A DNA stretch of 64,000 bases from Cohnella rhizoplanae (GTDB lineage Bacteria > Bacillota > Bacilli > Paenibacillales > Paenibacillaceae): NCBI RefSeq assembly GCF_948329515.1, contig NZ_CAOJCN010000002.1, forward strand, positions 1 to 64,000. Direction: 5' to 3'. Positions within the stretch are counted from its first letter, which is position 1, and the number at the start of each line of letters is the position of its first letter. The position numbers were made by a program, and so were the translations under genes. This document shows positions 14,040 to 24,383 of the stretch, piece by piece. Below the pieces are notes generated by a model that saw nothing but the letters and a program-made list of their open reading frames with translations, was not told the DNA's origin and did not search any database.

Positions 14040-16646
14040 ATGGCGGCGAAGGAAAAAACGCAAGTCGAATTCATCTCCGCGCAGGAGGAAGCAAACCTGC
14101 TGGCGGAGCGCGCCAAAAAGGCGCTCGACGCGTACATGCAGCTCGATCAGGAGCAGGTGGATAGGATCGTGCAGGCGATGGCGCTAGCGGGACTCGACCA
14201 GCATATGCCGCTCGCGAAGCTCGCGGTCGAGGAGACCGGACGCGGCGTCTACGAAGATAAGATCACGAAGAACATTTTCGCGACGGAGTACATCTATCAC
14301 AGCATCAAGACGGAAAAGACGGTCGGCGTCATCGAAGAGAACGTCTACGAGAACTATCGCATGGTCGCGGAGCCGGTCGGCGTCATCGCCGGAATCACGC
14401 CGGTCACGAACCCGACCTCGACGACGATGTTCAAGTCGCTGATCGCCGCCAAGACGCGCAACCCGATCGTATTCGCCTTTCACCCGTCGGCGCAAAAGTC
14501 GAGCGCGGCCGCGGCAAGGACGCTGCTCGATGCAGCCATAGCCGCCGGCGCCCCCGAGCACTGCATCCAATGGATCGAGCACCCCTCCGTCGAAGCGACG
14601 AGCCTGCTCATCAACCACAAGGATATCGCGCTCGTACTGGCGACCGGGGGCTCCGCGATGGTGAAGGCGGCCTACAGCACCGGCAAGCCGGCGCTCGGCG
14701 TCGGTCCCGGCAACGTCCCTTGTTTTATCGAACGCACGGCCGACCTGGAGCAGGCGGTCACGGACCTGATTCTGTCCAAGACGTTCGACAACGGCATGAT
14801 CTGCGCGTCCGAGCAGGCAGTCATCCTCGACGAGCCGATCTACGAGCAGGCGAAAGCACTCATGGCGCGTCAAGGCTGTTACTTTCTCAATAATGAGGAA
14901 GCCGAGGCCGTATCCCGGCTCGTCATCAACTCCGAGAAATGCGCGGTCAATGCCGTTATCGTCGGTCAGCCGGCCGCAAAGATCGCGGAGATGGCCGGCA
15001 TTCAAGTGCCGGCGGCGACGAAGATACTCGTTGCTGAGCTGGCCGGCGTGGGCGAGAAGTTCCCGCTGTCCGCCGAGAAGCTGAGTCCCGTGCTCGCCTG
15101 CTACAAGATCAAGACGGCGGAGCAGGGCATCGAGCGCGCCGCGCAGGTCATCGCCTTCGGCGGCATGGGCCACTCGTCGGTCATCCACTCGCACGACCAG
15201 GCCGTGATCGCGGCATTCTCAGCCCGCCTGCAGACTGGACGCATCATCGTCAACGCGCCTTCGACGCATGGAGCGATCGGCGACATTTACAATACGAATC
15301 TGCCTTCTCTCACGCTCGGCTGCGGCTCGTACGGCCACAACTCGACGACCTCGAACGTGACCGCCGTCAATCTGCTCAATGTGAAGCGCGTCGCCTACCG
15401 CACGGTCAACATGCAATGGTTCAAGGTGCCGCCGAAGATCTACTTCGAGAAGGGCGCAACGCAGTATCTCGAAAAGATGCCGGACATCAGCCGCGTCATG
15501 ATCGTCACCGACGAGGCGATGGTGAAGCTCGGTTACGTGGATAAGGTCGCCTACTATCTGCGCAAACGCAAGGATCCGGTAGCGGTGGAGATCTTCAGCG
15601 ACGTCGAGCCCGACCCGTCGGTCGACACGGTCGAGCGCGGCACGCGCATAATGGCGCAGTTCAAGCCGGACTGCATCATCGCGCTCGGCGGCGGCTCGCC
15701 GATGGACGCCGCGAAGGCCATGTGGCTGTTCTACGAATATCCGGACACCAGCTTCGATTCGCTTAAGCAGAAGTTCATGGACATCCGCAAGCGAATCTAC
15801 AAGTATCCGCGTCTCGGCAAGAACGCCAAGTTCGTCGCGATCCCGACGACGTCGGGCACCGGCTCGGAGGTGACGTCGTTCGCGGTGATCACCGACAAGA
15901 ACAAGGGCAACACCAAGTATCCGCTCGCCGACTACGAGCTCACGCCGGACGTCGCCATCGTTGACCCGGATTACGTCTACAGCTTGCCGAAGACGGCGGT
16001 CGCCGACACGGGCATGGACGTGCTCACGCATGCGATCGAGGCCTATGTCTCGGTCATGGCGAGCGACTTCACCGACGGTCTCGCGCTCAAGGCGATCCAG
16101 CTCGTGTTCGACAACCTGGAAGCTTCGTATCACAAGGCCGATCCGGTCGCCCGGGAAAAAATGCACAATGCTTCGACGATCGCCGGCATGGCGTTCGCCA
16201 ACGCATTCCTGGGCATCAACCACAGCCTGGCGCACAAGTGGGGCGGTCAGTACCATACGGCGCACGGCCGCACCAACGCGATCCTGCTGCCGCACGTCAT
16301 CCGCTACAACGCGCAGCAGCCGACGAAGTTCGCTTCGTTTCCGAAGTACAGCCGGTTCGTCGCCGACAAGCGCTACGCCGATATCGCCCGGCTGCTCGGC
16401 CTGCAGGCGCGCACGACGGAGGAAGGCGTACACAGCCTCATTAACGCGATTCGCCAGCTGAACCTGTCGCTGCAGATTCCGGAGTCGTTCCAGGCGCTCG
16501 GCTTTGATGCCGCCGACTTCGAGGCGACAGTCGACCAGCTCGCCGACCGCGCGTTCGAGGATCAATGCACGACCGCGAACCCGCGCATGCCGCTCGTCAC
16601 CGAGCTGGCGGACGTGTACAGGAATGCGTTTTACGGCAAGTTCTAG
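14040..16646 (+). CDS. adhE: Bifunctional acetaldehyde-CoA/alcohol dehydrogenase
   Basis: The 868-residue enzyme reduces acetyl-CoA to acetaldehyde and then ethanol, regenerating NAD in fermentation. The N-terminal aldehyde dehydrogenase domain (1-440) has catalytic Cys255 in [11 protein letters not shown] and the [19 protein letters not shown] segment. The C-terminal iron alcohol dehydrogenase domain has [30 protein letters not shown] and metal-binding histidines in [13 protein letters not shown] and [12 protein letters not shown]. Length and order match AdhE. A GGGGGG stretch about 10 nt before the ATG is the likely ribosome site. It sits 74 bp before pflB, so acetyl-CoA made by PFL feeds it directly. 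Confidence 0.95.
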   Translation: MAAKEKTQVEFISAQEEANLLAERAKKALDAYMQLDQEQVDRIVQAMALAGLDQHMPLAKLAVEETGRGVYEDKITKNIFATEYIYHSIKTEKTVGVIEENVYENYRMVAEPVGVIAGITPVTNPTSTTMFKSLIAAKTRNPIVFAFHPSAQKSSAAAARTLLDAAIAAGAPEHCIQWIEHPSVEATSLLINHKDIALVLATGGSAMVKAAYSTGKPALGVGPGNVPCFIERTADLEQAVTDLILSKTFDNGMICASEQAVILDEPIYEQAKALMARQGCYFLNNEEAEAVSRLVINSEKCAVNAVIVGQPAAKIAEMAGIQVPAATKILVAELAGVGEKFPLSAEKLSPVLACYKIKTAEQGIERAAQVIAFGGMGHSSVIHSHDQAVIAAFSARLQTGRIIVNAPSTHGAIGDIYNTNLPSLTLGCGSYGHNSTTSNVTAVNLLNVKRVAYRTVNMQWFKVPPKIYFEKGATQYLEKMPDISRVMIVTDEAMVKLGYVDKVAYYLRKRKDPVAVEIFSDVEPDPSVDTVERGTRIMAQFKPDCIIALGGGSPMDAAKAMWLFYEYPDTSFDSLKQKFMDIRKRIYKYPRLGKNAKFVAIPTTSGTGSEVTSFAVITDKNKGNTKYPLADYELTPDVAIVDPDYVYSLPKTAVADTGMDVLTHAIEAYVSVMASDFTDGLALKAIQLVFDNLEASYHKADPVAREKMHNASTIAGMAFANAFLGINHSLAHKWGGQYHTAHGRTNAILLPHVIRYNAQQPTKFASFPKYSRFVADKRYADIARLLGLQARTTEEGVHSLINAIRQLNLSLQIPESFQALGFDAADFEATVDQLADRAFEDQCTTANPRMPLVTELADVYRNAFYGKF

Positions 16647-16720
16647 GCGAGGCTCAAACGCGAGAGTTCGATTGCGGGAAGCACGATCACGGGAAGTTCG
16701 AATACGGGAGGGAAACGATC

Positions 16721-18991
16721 ATGAGCATCCTGAACAAAACGATCGGGGAATCCGCCGGCAGGCTGGACGCCTGGCGCGGATTAGAGGGGGGCGTCTGGCA
16801 GACGGCGGTAGACGTGAACGACTTCCTCGGCCTGAATCTGACGCCGTATACGGGCGCCGCCGCATTCTTGGCCGAACCGACGGAAGCGACCCGGCAGTTG
16901 TGGTCGCAGGTGCTCGCTCTGATGAAGCAGGAGCGGGAAAACGGGGGCGTGCTCGACGTCGACACCGAGACGGTATCGACGATCACCTCTCACGGCGCCG
17001 GCTATATCGACGAGGCGCTCGAGAAGATCGTCGGCCTGCAGACCGATGCGCCGCTGAAGCGCTCGATTCAGCCGTTCGGAGGCATCCGGATGGCGCAGGA
17101 CGCGTGCGAAGCATATGGCTACAAGCTGCCGGACGAGATGGTCCGAACCTTCACCGACATTCGCAAGACGCATAACCAAGGGGTATTCGACGCATATACC
17201 GCCGAGATGCGCCTCGCCCGCAAGGCGGCGATCATCACCGGCCTGCCGGATGCTTACGGCCGCGGGCGGATCATCGGTGACTACCGCAGGGCGGCGCTCT
17301 ACGGCGTCGATCGGCTGATCGCGGCCAAGCAGACCGACCTAACCGCGCTCGAAAAGGACGTCATGGGCGAAGATGTGATCCGTCTGCGCGAGGAAGTGTC
17401 CGAGCAGATCCGGGCGCTCGGCGAGCTCAAGGCGATGGCTGCCGCTTATGGCTACGACATCTCCGGCCCGGCGACGAATGCGAGAGAAGCGGTACAGTGG
17501 CTGTACTTTGCCTATCTGGCCGCGATTAAAGAGCAGAACGGCGCTGCCATGAGCCTCGGACGCGTATCCAGCTTCCTCGACATCTACATCGAGCGCGACC
17601 TGCGGGAAGGGACGCTTAATGAAGAACAGGCGCAGGAGCTGATCGACCACCTGGTCATGAAGCTGCGGCTGGTCAAGTTTCTGCGGACGCCGGACTACAA
17701 CGAGCTATTCAGCGGCGATCCGACGTGGGTGACCGAATCAATCGGCGGCATGGGCAAGGACGGTAGGACGCGCGTCACCAAGAACTCGTTCCGGTTTCTG
17801 CACACGCTGTACAACTTGGGCCCGGCGCCGGAGCCGAACCTGACGGTGCTCTGGTCGACGGAACTGCCGGAGGGCTTCAAGGACTACTGCGCAAAGGTAT
17901 CCGTCGATACGAGCTCGATCCAATACGAGAACGACGATCTGATGCGCCCGATCTACGGCGACGACTACGGCATCGCCTGCTGCGTCTCCGCGATGCGGAT
18001 CGGCCAGCAGATGCAGTTCTTCGGCGCCCGCGCCAATCTCGCCAAGGCGCTGCTCTATGCGATTAACGGCGGCAAGGACGAGAAACTGGGCGTGCAGGTC
18101 GGGCCCGAGCTCGCGCCGCTGACCGGCGAATACCTCGACTACGGGCAGGTGATGGAACGCTACGACGAAGTGCTGGAGTGGCTGTCGAAGTTATACGTCA
18201 ACACGCTGAACGTCATTCACTACATGCACGACAAATACAGCTACGAACGCATCGAGATGGCGCTCCACGATACGGAAATTCTGCGTACGATGGCGACCGG
18301 CATCGCCGGCCTCTCGGTCGTCGCCGACTCGCTGTCCGCGATCAAGTACGCCAAGGTGAAGCCGATCCGCAACGAGAAGGGATTGGCCGTCGACTTCGAG
18401 ATCGAAGGCGATTATCCGCAGTTCGGCAACAACGATTCGCGCGTGGACGATATGGCGGTCGACCTTACGGATGCGTTCATATCCAAGCTGCGCAAGCGCG
18501 AGACGTACCGCGGCTCGATGCCGACGCTGTCGGTGCTGACGATCACGTCGAACGTCGTCTACGGCAAGAAGACCGGCAGCACGCCGGACGGCCGCAAGGC
18601 CGGCGAACCGTTCGCGCCCGGGGCGAATCCGATGCACGGCCGCGATCGCAAGGGCGCGCTCGCTTCGCTCAGCTCGGTCGCGAAGCTGCCCTACTACAAC
18701 TGCCTCGACGGCATCTCGAACACGTTCTCCATCATCCCGAAGGCGCTTGGGCGCGAAGAACGGACCCGCGTCGGCAACCTGGTCTCGCTGCTCGACGGCT
18801 ACGCCGACAAGGGCGGGCACCATTTGAACATTAACGTGTTCAACCGGGAGCAGCTGCTCGACGCGATGGAGCATCCGGAGCAATACCCGCAGCTCACGAT
18901 CCGCGTCTCGGGCTACGCGGTCAACTTCATTAAACTGACGCGCGAGCAGCAGCTCGACGTCATCAACCGGACGTTCCACGGCACGATCTGA
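16721..18991 (+). CDS. pflB: Formate C-acetyltransferase (pyruvate formate-lyase)
   Basis: Cleaves pyruvate with CoA to acetyl-CoA and formate by a glycyl-radical mechanism in anaerobic cytoplasm. The 756-residue length is normal. Catalytic Cys420-Cys421 lie in [13 protein letters not shown] and the radical Gly731 in [13 protein letters not shown] near the C terminus. The start at 16721 ([13 protein letters not shown]) is chosen over longer in-frame options because GGGAGGGA lies about 8 nt upstream and the N terminus aligns with known PFLs. It is followed by its activating enzyme, and oxygen sensitivity fits the Fnr-box context. Confidence 0.95.
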   Translation: MSILNKTIGESAGRLDAWRGLEGGVWQTAVDVNDFLGLNLTPYTGAAAFLAEPTEATRQLWSQVLALMKQERENGGVLDVDTETVSTITSHGAGYIDEALEKIVGLQTDAPLKRSIQPFGGIRMAQDACEAYGYKLPDEMVRTFTDIRKTHNQGVFDAYTAEMRLARKAAIITGLPDAYGRGRIIGDYRRAALYGVDRLIAAKQTDLTALEKDVMGEDVIRLREEVSEQIRALGELKAMAAAYGYDISGPATNAREAVQWLYFAYLAAIKEQNGAAMSLGRVSSFLDIYIERDLREGTLNEEQAQELIDHLVMKLRLVKFLRTPDYNELFSGDPTWVTESIGGMGKDGRTRVTKNSFRFLHTLYNLGPAPEPNLTVLWSTELPEGFKDYCAKVSVDTSSIQYENDDLMRPIYGDDYGIACCVSAMRIGQQMQFFGARANLAKALLYAINGGKDEKLGVQVGPELAPLTGEYLDYGQVMERYDEVLEWLSKLYVNTLNVIHYMHDKYSYERIEMALHDTEILRTMATGIAGLSVVADSLSAIKYAKVKPIRNEKGLAVDFEIEGDYPQFGNNDSRVDDMAVDLTDAFISKLRKRETYRGSMPTLSVLTITSNVVYGKKTGSTPDGRKAGEPFAPGANPMHGRDRKGALASLSSVAKLPYYNCLDGISNTFSIIPKALGREERTRVGNLVSLLDGYADKGGHHLNINVFNREQLLDAMEHPEQYPQLTIRVSGYAVNFIKLTREQQLDVINRTFHGTI

Positions 18992-19080
18992 CCGGACGGC
19001 CGCGTACCCGCGGCCCTCGGACGGGCGGCGGAAGCCCGGGACGACGGACTCGATTCGATACTTCAGAGGAGGACTTGACG

Positions 19081-19839
19081 ATGCATCACGCGGGGAGGAT
19101 ACATTCTCTGGAGACGTTCGGGACGGTCGACGGTCCGGGCATCCGCTTCGTGCTCTTCATGCAGGGCTGCGCGCTGCAGTGCGCGTACTGCCACAATCCG
19201 GACTCGTGGGATACCAAGGGCGGACGCTTGATGACGGTCGGCGAGGTCCTGGACGAGATCGAGCCCTATGTTCCCTTTTATAAAAGGTCGGGCGGCGGCA
19301 TCACCGTCACCGGCGGCGAACCGACGCTGCAGGCGCCGTTCGTCGCTGAGCTGTTCGAGCAGTGCAAGGAACGTTGGGGCCTGCATACCGCGCTCGACTC
19401 GTCCGGATTCTGCGACCCGCATCATACGGAGCGCCTGCTGGCGGCGACGGATCTCGTGCTGCTGGATCTGAAAATGATCGATCGCGCCGGACATGAGCAC
19501 CTGACGACGCAGCCGAACGACCGCATCCTCGCCTTCGCGAGGCATCTGTCGGACGCGGGCGTCCCGATGTGGATCCGGCGGGTGCTCGTGCCGGGCTGGA
19601 CCGACGGAATGACGGAGCTGTTGGCGCTTGGCGAGTTCATCGGCGGGCTGCGCGGCGTCGACAAGGTCGAGGTGCTGCCGTATCACCGGATGGGCGTGTA
19701 CAAATGGGGGCAGCTCGGCAGAGCATACAGGCTGGAAGGCGTGGCGGAGCCGTCGCAAGCGGAGGTCGACCGCGCATACAGGCTGATCGGACAAGGCCGA
19801 CGGACGGCGGAGGTCGAAGCCGCGATCGCAAATCTCTGA
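19081..19839 (+). CDS. pflA: Pyruvate formate-lyase activating enzyme (radical SAM)
   Basis: 252 residues. The radical-SAM cluster motif C-x3-C-x2-C is Cys30, Cys34 and Cys37 in GCALQCAYCHNP. GGGITVTGGEPTLQ and the PFL-AE signature HSLETFGTVDGPGIRFVLF are present. It uses S-adenosylmethionine and a [4Fe-4S] cluster to install the glycyl radical on PflB. The ATG at 19081 has AGGAGGAC 8 nt upstream; the TTG at 19075 is too close to that site. It lies 89 bp after pflB and 14 bp before the mobA-like gene, so all are probably co-transcribed. Confidence 0.95.
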   Translation: MHHAGRIHSLETFGTVDGPGIRFVLFMQGCALQCAYCHNPDSWDTKGGRLMTVGEVLDEIEPYVPFYKRSGGGITVTGGEPTLQAPFVAELFEQCKERWGLHTALDSSGFCDPHHTERLLAATDLVLLDLKMIDRAGHEHLTTQPNDRILAFARHLSDAGVPMWIRRVLVPGWTDGMTELLALGEFIGGLRGVDKVEVLPYHRMGVYKWGQLGRAYRLEGVAEPSQAEVDRAYRLIGQGRRTAEVEAAIANL

Positions 19840-19853
19840 AAGGAGAGAATGAC

Positions 19854-20681
19854 ATGTCAAGCGCATCCGTTACCGGCGCTATACTGGCAGGCGGCCCGAA
19901 TTCGCTGCTGGGCGGCACCCTGAAAGCGCTTCTGCCCCTGCAAGAAGAGCCCCTAATCGTCAGGCAAGTGAGGGAAATGCGGAAGCTGTGCAAGGAAATC
20001 ATCGTGGTCACCGATACGCCGAAGCCCTTTTTCGACGTGCTGGACGGTTCGGTGCGCATGATCACGGATTATTTTCCGGGCCGCGGGCCGCTCGGCGGCA
20101 TGCATTCGGCGCTGCGCCTCGCGCGCAATCCGTTGGTATGGATCGTCGGCTCCGACATGCCGTTCGTCTCGGCCGAGGAAGCTCGGCGGCTGATGATGGG
20201 CTTCGCGAACGGCGTCCAGGCGGTCATCCCGATCGTGCGCGATCGGCCGGTGCCGCTTCACGGGCTGTACGACTCCCGCTGCTCGGAGGCGGTCGCGGCG
20301 CTGCTCACGGCGGGAGGCGAGAGCATAGAGGCGCTGCTGGGCCGGTTGCATTGGCTTGGCGTGCCGTCCGAGCGCGGCCGGGGGAAATGGGGAGATCAGA
20401 ATGGACCGGACAGTTCGGACAAATCGGAAAAAACGGACAGATGGGAAAGATCGGATGGATCTGACGGATCGTATGGAACCGATCGAGCGGATGGAACAGA
20501 TGGAACAGATGGATTGAACAGAATGGTTGTGTCTGATGGTCCGGATGGACCGGATGGACCGGATAGACCGGATAGACCGGATAGACCGGAAGCTTGGTCG
20601 GCGTTTTCGTTCGAGATCCGCGGCCAACCGGATTACGATCGGGCCAGAAGCCTGCTGACGCTGGCTCGATCCACCGGCTGA
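19854..20681 (+). CDS. MobA-like nucleotidyltransferase with low-complexity insertion
   Basis: The N-terminal 180 residues look like molybdenum cofactor guanylyltransferase or a close NTP-transferase: ILAGGPNSLLGGTLKALLPL, GRGPLGGMHSALRLARNP and VGSDMPFVSAEEARRL. From about residue 180 the fold is broken by some 60 residues rich in Asp, Gly, Pro and Arg (SDGSDGSYGTDRADGTDGTD, then DGPDGPDRPDRP) before a normal-looking tail SFEIRGQPDYDRARSLL. The insertion is encoded by 9-bp direct repeats. The start at 19854 has AAGGAGAG 8 nt upstream. Its place after pflA suggests maturation of a molybdoenzyme such as formate dehydrogenase; none is in view. Confidence 0.7.
   Translation: MSSASVTGAILAGGPNSLLGGTLKALLPLQEEPLIVRQVREMRKLCKEIIVVTDTPKPFFDVLDGSVRMITDYFPGRGPLGGMHSALRLARNPLVWIVGSDMPFVSAEEARRLMMGFANGVQAVIPIVRDRPVPLHGLYDSRCSEAVAALLTAGGESIEALLGRLHWLGVPSERGRGKWGDQNGPDSSDKSEKTDRWERSDGSDGSYGTDRADGTDGTDGLNRMVVSDGPDGPDGPDRPDRPDRPEAWSAFSFEIRGQPDYDRARSLLTLARSTG
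20440..20592 (+). repeat. Degenerate 9-bp tandem repeats inside the mobA-like gene
   Basis: GGATGGATCTGACGGAT-like units grade into GGACCGGAT and then AGACCGGAT units (about six in a row from 20540). The 9-bp period keeps the frame open. Confidence 0.8.
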
Positions 20682-20866
20682 CACGGCTGTCGTGGCTGAC
20701 AGGCATAGACGATGTTTGGCATGAGCGGTCGACGCTGACGGATAAGGGTTTTCGCAAAAATCAAACGCTCGCGTTCGTTAAGCGCGACTTTTGGCCCAGA
20801 ATGCAGGAAAATGTCGATTCGTGTTGAATCTCTAGGATACAGTTCTTGTCCGGGGGAAAGTCATTC

Positions 20867-23188
20867 ATGCCTGTAACCGATTCAAACCATGCATCCGCCA
20901 GAAAAGCAGCGCTGGGAATCTGGGCGCTGCTTCTCGCCGTTCTGATCCTTCTGGTCGTCTTGATTGGTTGGAGCACCTCCCTTTACCAAGACCGGCTCGT
21001 GCGGCAGGCGGACCAGGACGCGGCTACGGAGCTGGCGACCGAAGCCAATTCGCTGAGACTCGCCATCGATCGCCGCCTGCTGTTGTCGGAGAGTCTCAAG
21101 GCGTTCGCCGATATGGAGCTGATGTACGACGGGAGAATCGATATCGCGCGTTTCAACGAGTTCGCCGCACACTTCGTCCCTTCCATTCCGGACGTTCGCA
21201 ATCTGTCCCTGTACCCTGACGGCATCGCCCGGTACGTATACCCGCTCGAAGGCAACGAAGCGTTGCTCGGCCTGAACCTGTTCAAGCATGCCGATCCCGC
21301 GGTCCGGGACAATGCGGCGCGTACCATGAAGATCGGGTCCGTCACCATGATGGGACCGCTGGAGCTCGCGCAGGGGGGGCTGGGACTGCTGACGCGGCAA
21401 TCGATTTTCGTAGACGGGGAGTTCTGGGGGTTCGCCTCGGTCGTGCTCGACCTGCCGGCCTTGGTGCGCGAGGGCATCCAGTCTCCCGACAACGGCGTGC
21501 TCGACATCGCGCTCCGTGCCAACGGCCGCCTGCTGCTGGGCGACGCCGCGCTGTTTGAAGGCCGCGGCAGCCTGCGGGAGATGGTGAAGCTGCCCGAAGG
21601 GGAATGGGTGGTGGCCGGCAAGCTCAAGGAGAACCGGCTGCGGGAGATCGCGAGCAAGGTGTGGACCATCCGCTGCGTCAGCCTGCTCAGCGTGGCGCTC
21701 CTCCTTTACGTGCTGTACGGTCAGCTGACGGGCAAGGCCAAGCTGGATATCAAAGTGCGCGAACGGACGCGCGAGCTCCAGCAGGCGAACGAGGTCATCG
21801 AAGCTTCCAACGAAGAGCTGATCGCGATCGAGGAGGAGCTGCGGGAGCAGAACCGCATGCTGGAGAGCAAGGAGCAGGCGCTCCGCTACATGGCCTATCA
21901 CGACGCGGTGACGGGCGTGTACAACCGGACGTATTTCAACGTGCATCTCGAGGAGCAGACGGCCGCTTCCCACCGTCTGGGGCGCAAGCTCGCGCTGCTG
22001 TACTTGGATCTCGATCAGTTTAAGCTGGTAAACGATACGCTCGGCCACACATACGGCGATATCCTTCTCAAGGAAGCCGCGTCGCGGCTGCAGAGCATCC
22101 AGGTCGACGAAGGCCGTTCGGGCCTCGCTTTTTTCCGTATCGGCGGAGACGAATTCACGATCGTGGTGCCGAACCTCGAGGAACCGGAGGAGGGCAAGCG
22201 CATCGCGGAGCAGGTGATCGAGCTGTTCCGTCAGCCCTTCTACCTTCAGGATGCCGAATACTACTTGACGGCGAGCGTCGGCATCGCCTTGTATCCCGAC
22301 CAGGGGGCCGACGCGCAGACGCTGATCAAACACGCGGACAAGGCCATGTACGCAGCGAAGGAAGCCGGCAAAAACCGCTACAAATGGTACGACGGCTCCG
22401 CGCCTGCGGGCGCGGGCGAGCAGATGGAGCTGCGGAGCTACCTGCGCAAAGCGCTGTCGCGGGGAGAGCTCGAGCTGCATTACCAACCGCAGATCCACGC
22501 AGGCAGCGGGCGCCTGGTCGGCATGGAGGCGCTGCTGCGCTGGAACCATCCGAAGCTGGGACAGGTGTCCCCGCAGCGCTTTATCCCGCTCGCCGAGGAG
22601 ACGGGGCTCATCGTCGAGATCGGGGAGTGGGTGCTGCGCGTCGCGTGCGCGCAGAACAAGGCATGGCAGGAGGCGGGATTCCCGGAGCTGCGCATGGCCG
22701 TCAACCTGTCCGCCCGCCAGTTCGCCGCCGGCGACGTGGCGGCGTCCGTCCGAGGCGCGCTCGAGGCGTCTGGACTCGATCCGCGGTACCTGGAGCTGGA
22801 GATCACCGAGAACATGGCGATGCAAAACGAAAACCTCCCCACGCTCGAGCTGCTGCGAGACATGGGAATCACGCTGTCGATCGACGACTTCGGCACTCAG
22901 CATTCCTCGCTCGGCTATCTGAAGCGGCTGCCGATCAGCCGCATCAAGATCGACCGCTCCTTCGTCAGCGGCATCGGCAACGATGACCGGGACGAGGCGA
23001 TCATCCACGCCATGATGCTCGTCGCGCGGCGACTGAGCCTGTCCGTGGTCGCCGAAGGCGTCGAGACGGAGGCGCAGTACCGCTTCCTCGCCCAGCACGA
23101 GTGCGACGACATCCAGGGCTTCCTGTTCTACCGGCCGCAGCCGGCGGAGCTCATCCGCAAGGTGCTGCTGGAGCACTTGAAGGCCTAG
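20867..23188 (+). CDS. Membrane GGDEF-EAL cyclic-di-GMP enzyme with periplasmic sensor
   Basis: 773 residues: TM1 (ALGIWALLLAVLILLVVLIG), an extracytoplasmic CHASE-like region (DQDAATELATEANSLRLAID), TM2 near 275 (VSLLSVALLLYVLYG) and a coiled-coil linker. An intact GGDEF site follows at 426-430 (RIGGDEFTIV), then an EAL domain with Glu554 (GMEALLRWNH), DDFGTQHSS and VAEGVETEAQ. Both active-site signatures look complete, so it may be a cyclase, a phosphodiesterase or both. The ATG at 20867 follows GGGGGAAAG. It stands alone between the pfl group and a terminator. Confidence 0.92.
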   Translation: MPVTDSNHASARKAALGIWALLLAVLILLVVLIGWSTSLYQDRLVRQADQDAATELATEANSLRLAIDRRLLLSESLKAFADMELMYDGRIDIARFNEFAAHFVPSIPDVRNLSLYPDGIARYVYPLEGNEALLGLNLFKHADPAVRDNAARTMKIGSVTMMGPLELAQGGLGLLTRQSIFVDGEFWGFASVVLDLPALVREGIQSPDNGVLDIALRANGRLLLGDAALFEGRGSLREMVKLPEGEWVVAGKLKENRLREIASKVWTIRCVSLLSVALLLYVLYGQLTGKAKLDIKVRERTRELQQANEVIEASNEELIAIEEELREQNRMLESKEQALRYMAYHDAVTGVYNRTYFNVHLEEQTAASHRLGRKLALLYLDLDQFKLVNDTLGHTYGDILLKEAASRLQSIQVDEGRSGLAFFRIGGDEFTIVVPNLEEPEEGKRIAEQVIELFRQPFYLQDAEYYLTASVGIALYPDQGADAQTLIKHADKAMYAAKEAGKNRYKWYDGSAPAGAGEQMELRSYLRKALSRGELELHYQPQIHAGSGRLVGMEALLRWNHPKLGQVSPQRFIPLAEETGLIVEIGEWVLRVACAQNKAWQEAGFPELRMAVNLSARQFAAGDVAASVRGALEASGLDPRYLELEITENMAMQNENLPTLELLRDMGITLSIDDFGTQHSSLGYLKRLPISRIKIDRSFVSGIGNDDRDEAIIHAMMLVARRLSLSVVAEGVETEAQYRFLAQHECDDIQGFLFYRPQPAELIRKVLLEHLKA

Positions 23189-23267
23189 GCGCGCATGGAG
23201 AGACCGGTGCGCAGCGCGGTTTAGGCGCGACGCCTCCTCTAGCGGAGGCGAGGCGCGCCTCAATCCG

Positions 23268-23315
23268 CGGCAAAGAGCCCGACCGCTCCCATAGGAGGCG
23301 GCGGGCTCTTTGCAT
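23268..23315. terminator. Bidirectional terminator after GGDEF-EAL gene
   Basis: GCAAAGAGCCCG pairs with CGGGCTCTTTGC around a second inner helix (CCGCTCC with GGAGGCGG), followed by ATTTTC on the plus strand. It also ends the convergent ArsR/SRPBCC unit. Confidence 0.75.
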
Positions 23316-23321
23316 TTTCGG

Positions 23322-23654
23322 CTAATCGGCAGCGTTCCCATCCTCCACCATGTGCTTCAGCATCGCGAGCTTGTTGTCCCAGAACTGCTCGAAGTAAGCG
23401 AGCCAGTCCCTAAGCTCCGTCAGCGGCTCTGGACGGAAGGCGTAGCGCGTCTCGCGGCCCGCCCGCCGCTCGGTGACGAGGCCGGCCTCCCGCAGGACGC
23501 GCAGATGCTTGGAGACGGCGGTCCGGCTCATGTCGAACTGCCCGGAGAGCGCCGACAGCGGCTGTTCGCCCTGCGTCAGCAGGCGCAGCAGGCGCCGCCG
23601 GCTCGGATCCGCGATCGCCTGGTAGACGTCGTGCTGCGGCAGCGCTTGTCCCAT
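23322..23654 (-). CDS. ArsR-family winged-helix regulator
   Basis: 110 residues with an ArsR-type winged helix: DVYQAIADPSRRRLLRLL, then LSALSGQFDMSRTAVSKHLR, then VTERRAGRETRYAFRPEPL. No metal-binding cysteines are present, so it is the non-metal ArsR group usually paired with AHSA1 proteins. It overlaps the SRPBCC stop by one base (TAATG) and is translated with it. The long frame to 23849 is out of phase with the true gene boundary and is ignored. Twin inverted repeats before the operon are its likely operators. Confidence 0.88.
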   Translation of the reverse strand: MGQALPQHDVYQAIADPSRRRLLRLLTQGEQPLSALSGQFDMSRTAVSKHLRVLREAGLVTERRAGRETRYAFRPEPLTELRDWLAYFEQFWDNKLAMLKHMVEDGNAAD

Positions 23655-24079
23655 TAGGCCTCGACCAGTCGCTGCAGCTTGGCCACGATGCCGTCCCAGC
23701 CGTTGCCCATATGTTCGCGGATAACGCCGTGCGGTTGGCCGAACTCCGTCAGCGTGTCCTCGTCCCAGCCTCCATGCGTGAGCTTGAACGCGGTGCGCGC
23801 ATTCGGTAGCGACCTCAGCTCGAACGACAGCGTCCAGTCCTTGCCCCAATTAAAAGTAAGAAGCTCGGGCGGATCGATCGCGGTAATCTTGCAAGGGGAC
23901 ATGCCGAACTGTCCCGCGTTGAGCGTGAATTCATGGCCGACGACCGGCTCGAAGCCGCTAGGCGGCATGAACCAGGCGGAGATGCCTTCGGCCGTGGATA
24001 CCATGTTCCACACTTTTTCGATCGGCGCGTTGAGCTCCAGGGTACGTACGATATCGGGCAGCTTGCGGGAGTCGCTCAT
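23654..24079 (-). CDS. SRPBCC/AHSA1-domain protein
   Basis: 141 residues of the START-like hydrophobic-pocket fold: TLELNAPIEKVWNMVSTAEG, ISAWFMPPSGFEPVVGHEF, and a closing helix GNGWDGIVAKLQRLVEA. Such proteins bind small ligands or act as stress-related chaperone partners; the ligand is unknown. It is the first gene of a two-gene operon with an ArsR regulator, a common pairing in Bacillales. The ATG at 24079 has AGGAGG about 9 nt upstream. Confidence 0.85.
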   Translation of the reverse strand: MSDSRKLPDIVRTLELNAPIEKVWNMVSTAEGISAWFMPPSGFEPVVGHEFTLNAGQFGMSPCKITAIDPPELLTFNWGKDWTLSFELRSLPNARTAFKLTHGGWDEDTLTEFGQPHGVIREHMGNGWDGIVAKLQRLVEA

Positions 24080-24103
24080 TTAAAATACCTCCTCAAATTA
24101 AAG

Positions 24104-24150
24104 GAAACCATTTGGTTTCGCATAAACATCATACGAAACCAAATGGTTTC
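24104..24150. promoter_or_regulatory. Twin ArsR-type operators
   Basis: GAAACCATTTGGTTTC (24104-24119) and GAAACCAAATGGTTTC (24135-24150) are reverse complements of each other. Each is a 7-bp inverted repeat with a 2-bp centre. Starts are 31 bp apart, about three turns. They lie 25-71 bp upstream of the SRPBCC start. Confidence 0.75.
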
Positions 24151-24194
24151 ATGTCAACTGGGAAATGTGCCTAGGCAGGGCTCGCTGTATTTTC

Positions 24195-24340
24195 CGTTTT
24201 AACGATATCCCTTTTAAACAGGAAAGCGAATGCGGGATCGTCCACACTCGCTCTTCTTCCCTTGCATGTCACGGGTTCGTCGGCTGTGAGACCGGACGGT
24301 GATGAGCGCTCCTGAGCCAAAGGGATATTGTTTAAAAGCG
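24195..24340. mobile_element. 146-bp miniature inverted-repeat element related to the IS-like ends
   Basis: The left end CGTTTTAACGATATCCC (24195 on, 28 bp) matches the left terminal repeat at 11189 with about five differences. The right end (24311-24340, CCTGAGCC then AAAGGGATATTG) resembles the right terminal repeat with small insertions. The orientation is the same, outside-in. No coding capacity. It fills the gap between SRPBCC and the CvfC-like gene. Confidence 0.55.
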
Positions 24341-24383
24341 CTGCGGGGCGGTCCCCTCAGCAGAAGCTCCGGCGCAGCAAGCG

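Noticed and set aside
14184-15194. Long minus-strand ORFs inside adhE, gltB, GGDEF-EAL and other GC-rich genes
   Set aside because: They are antisense shadows produced by GC-rich third codon positions; the plus-strand genes are unambiguous.
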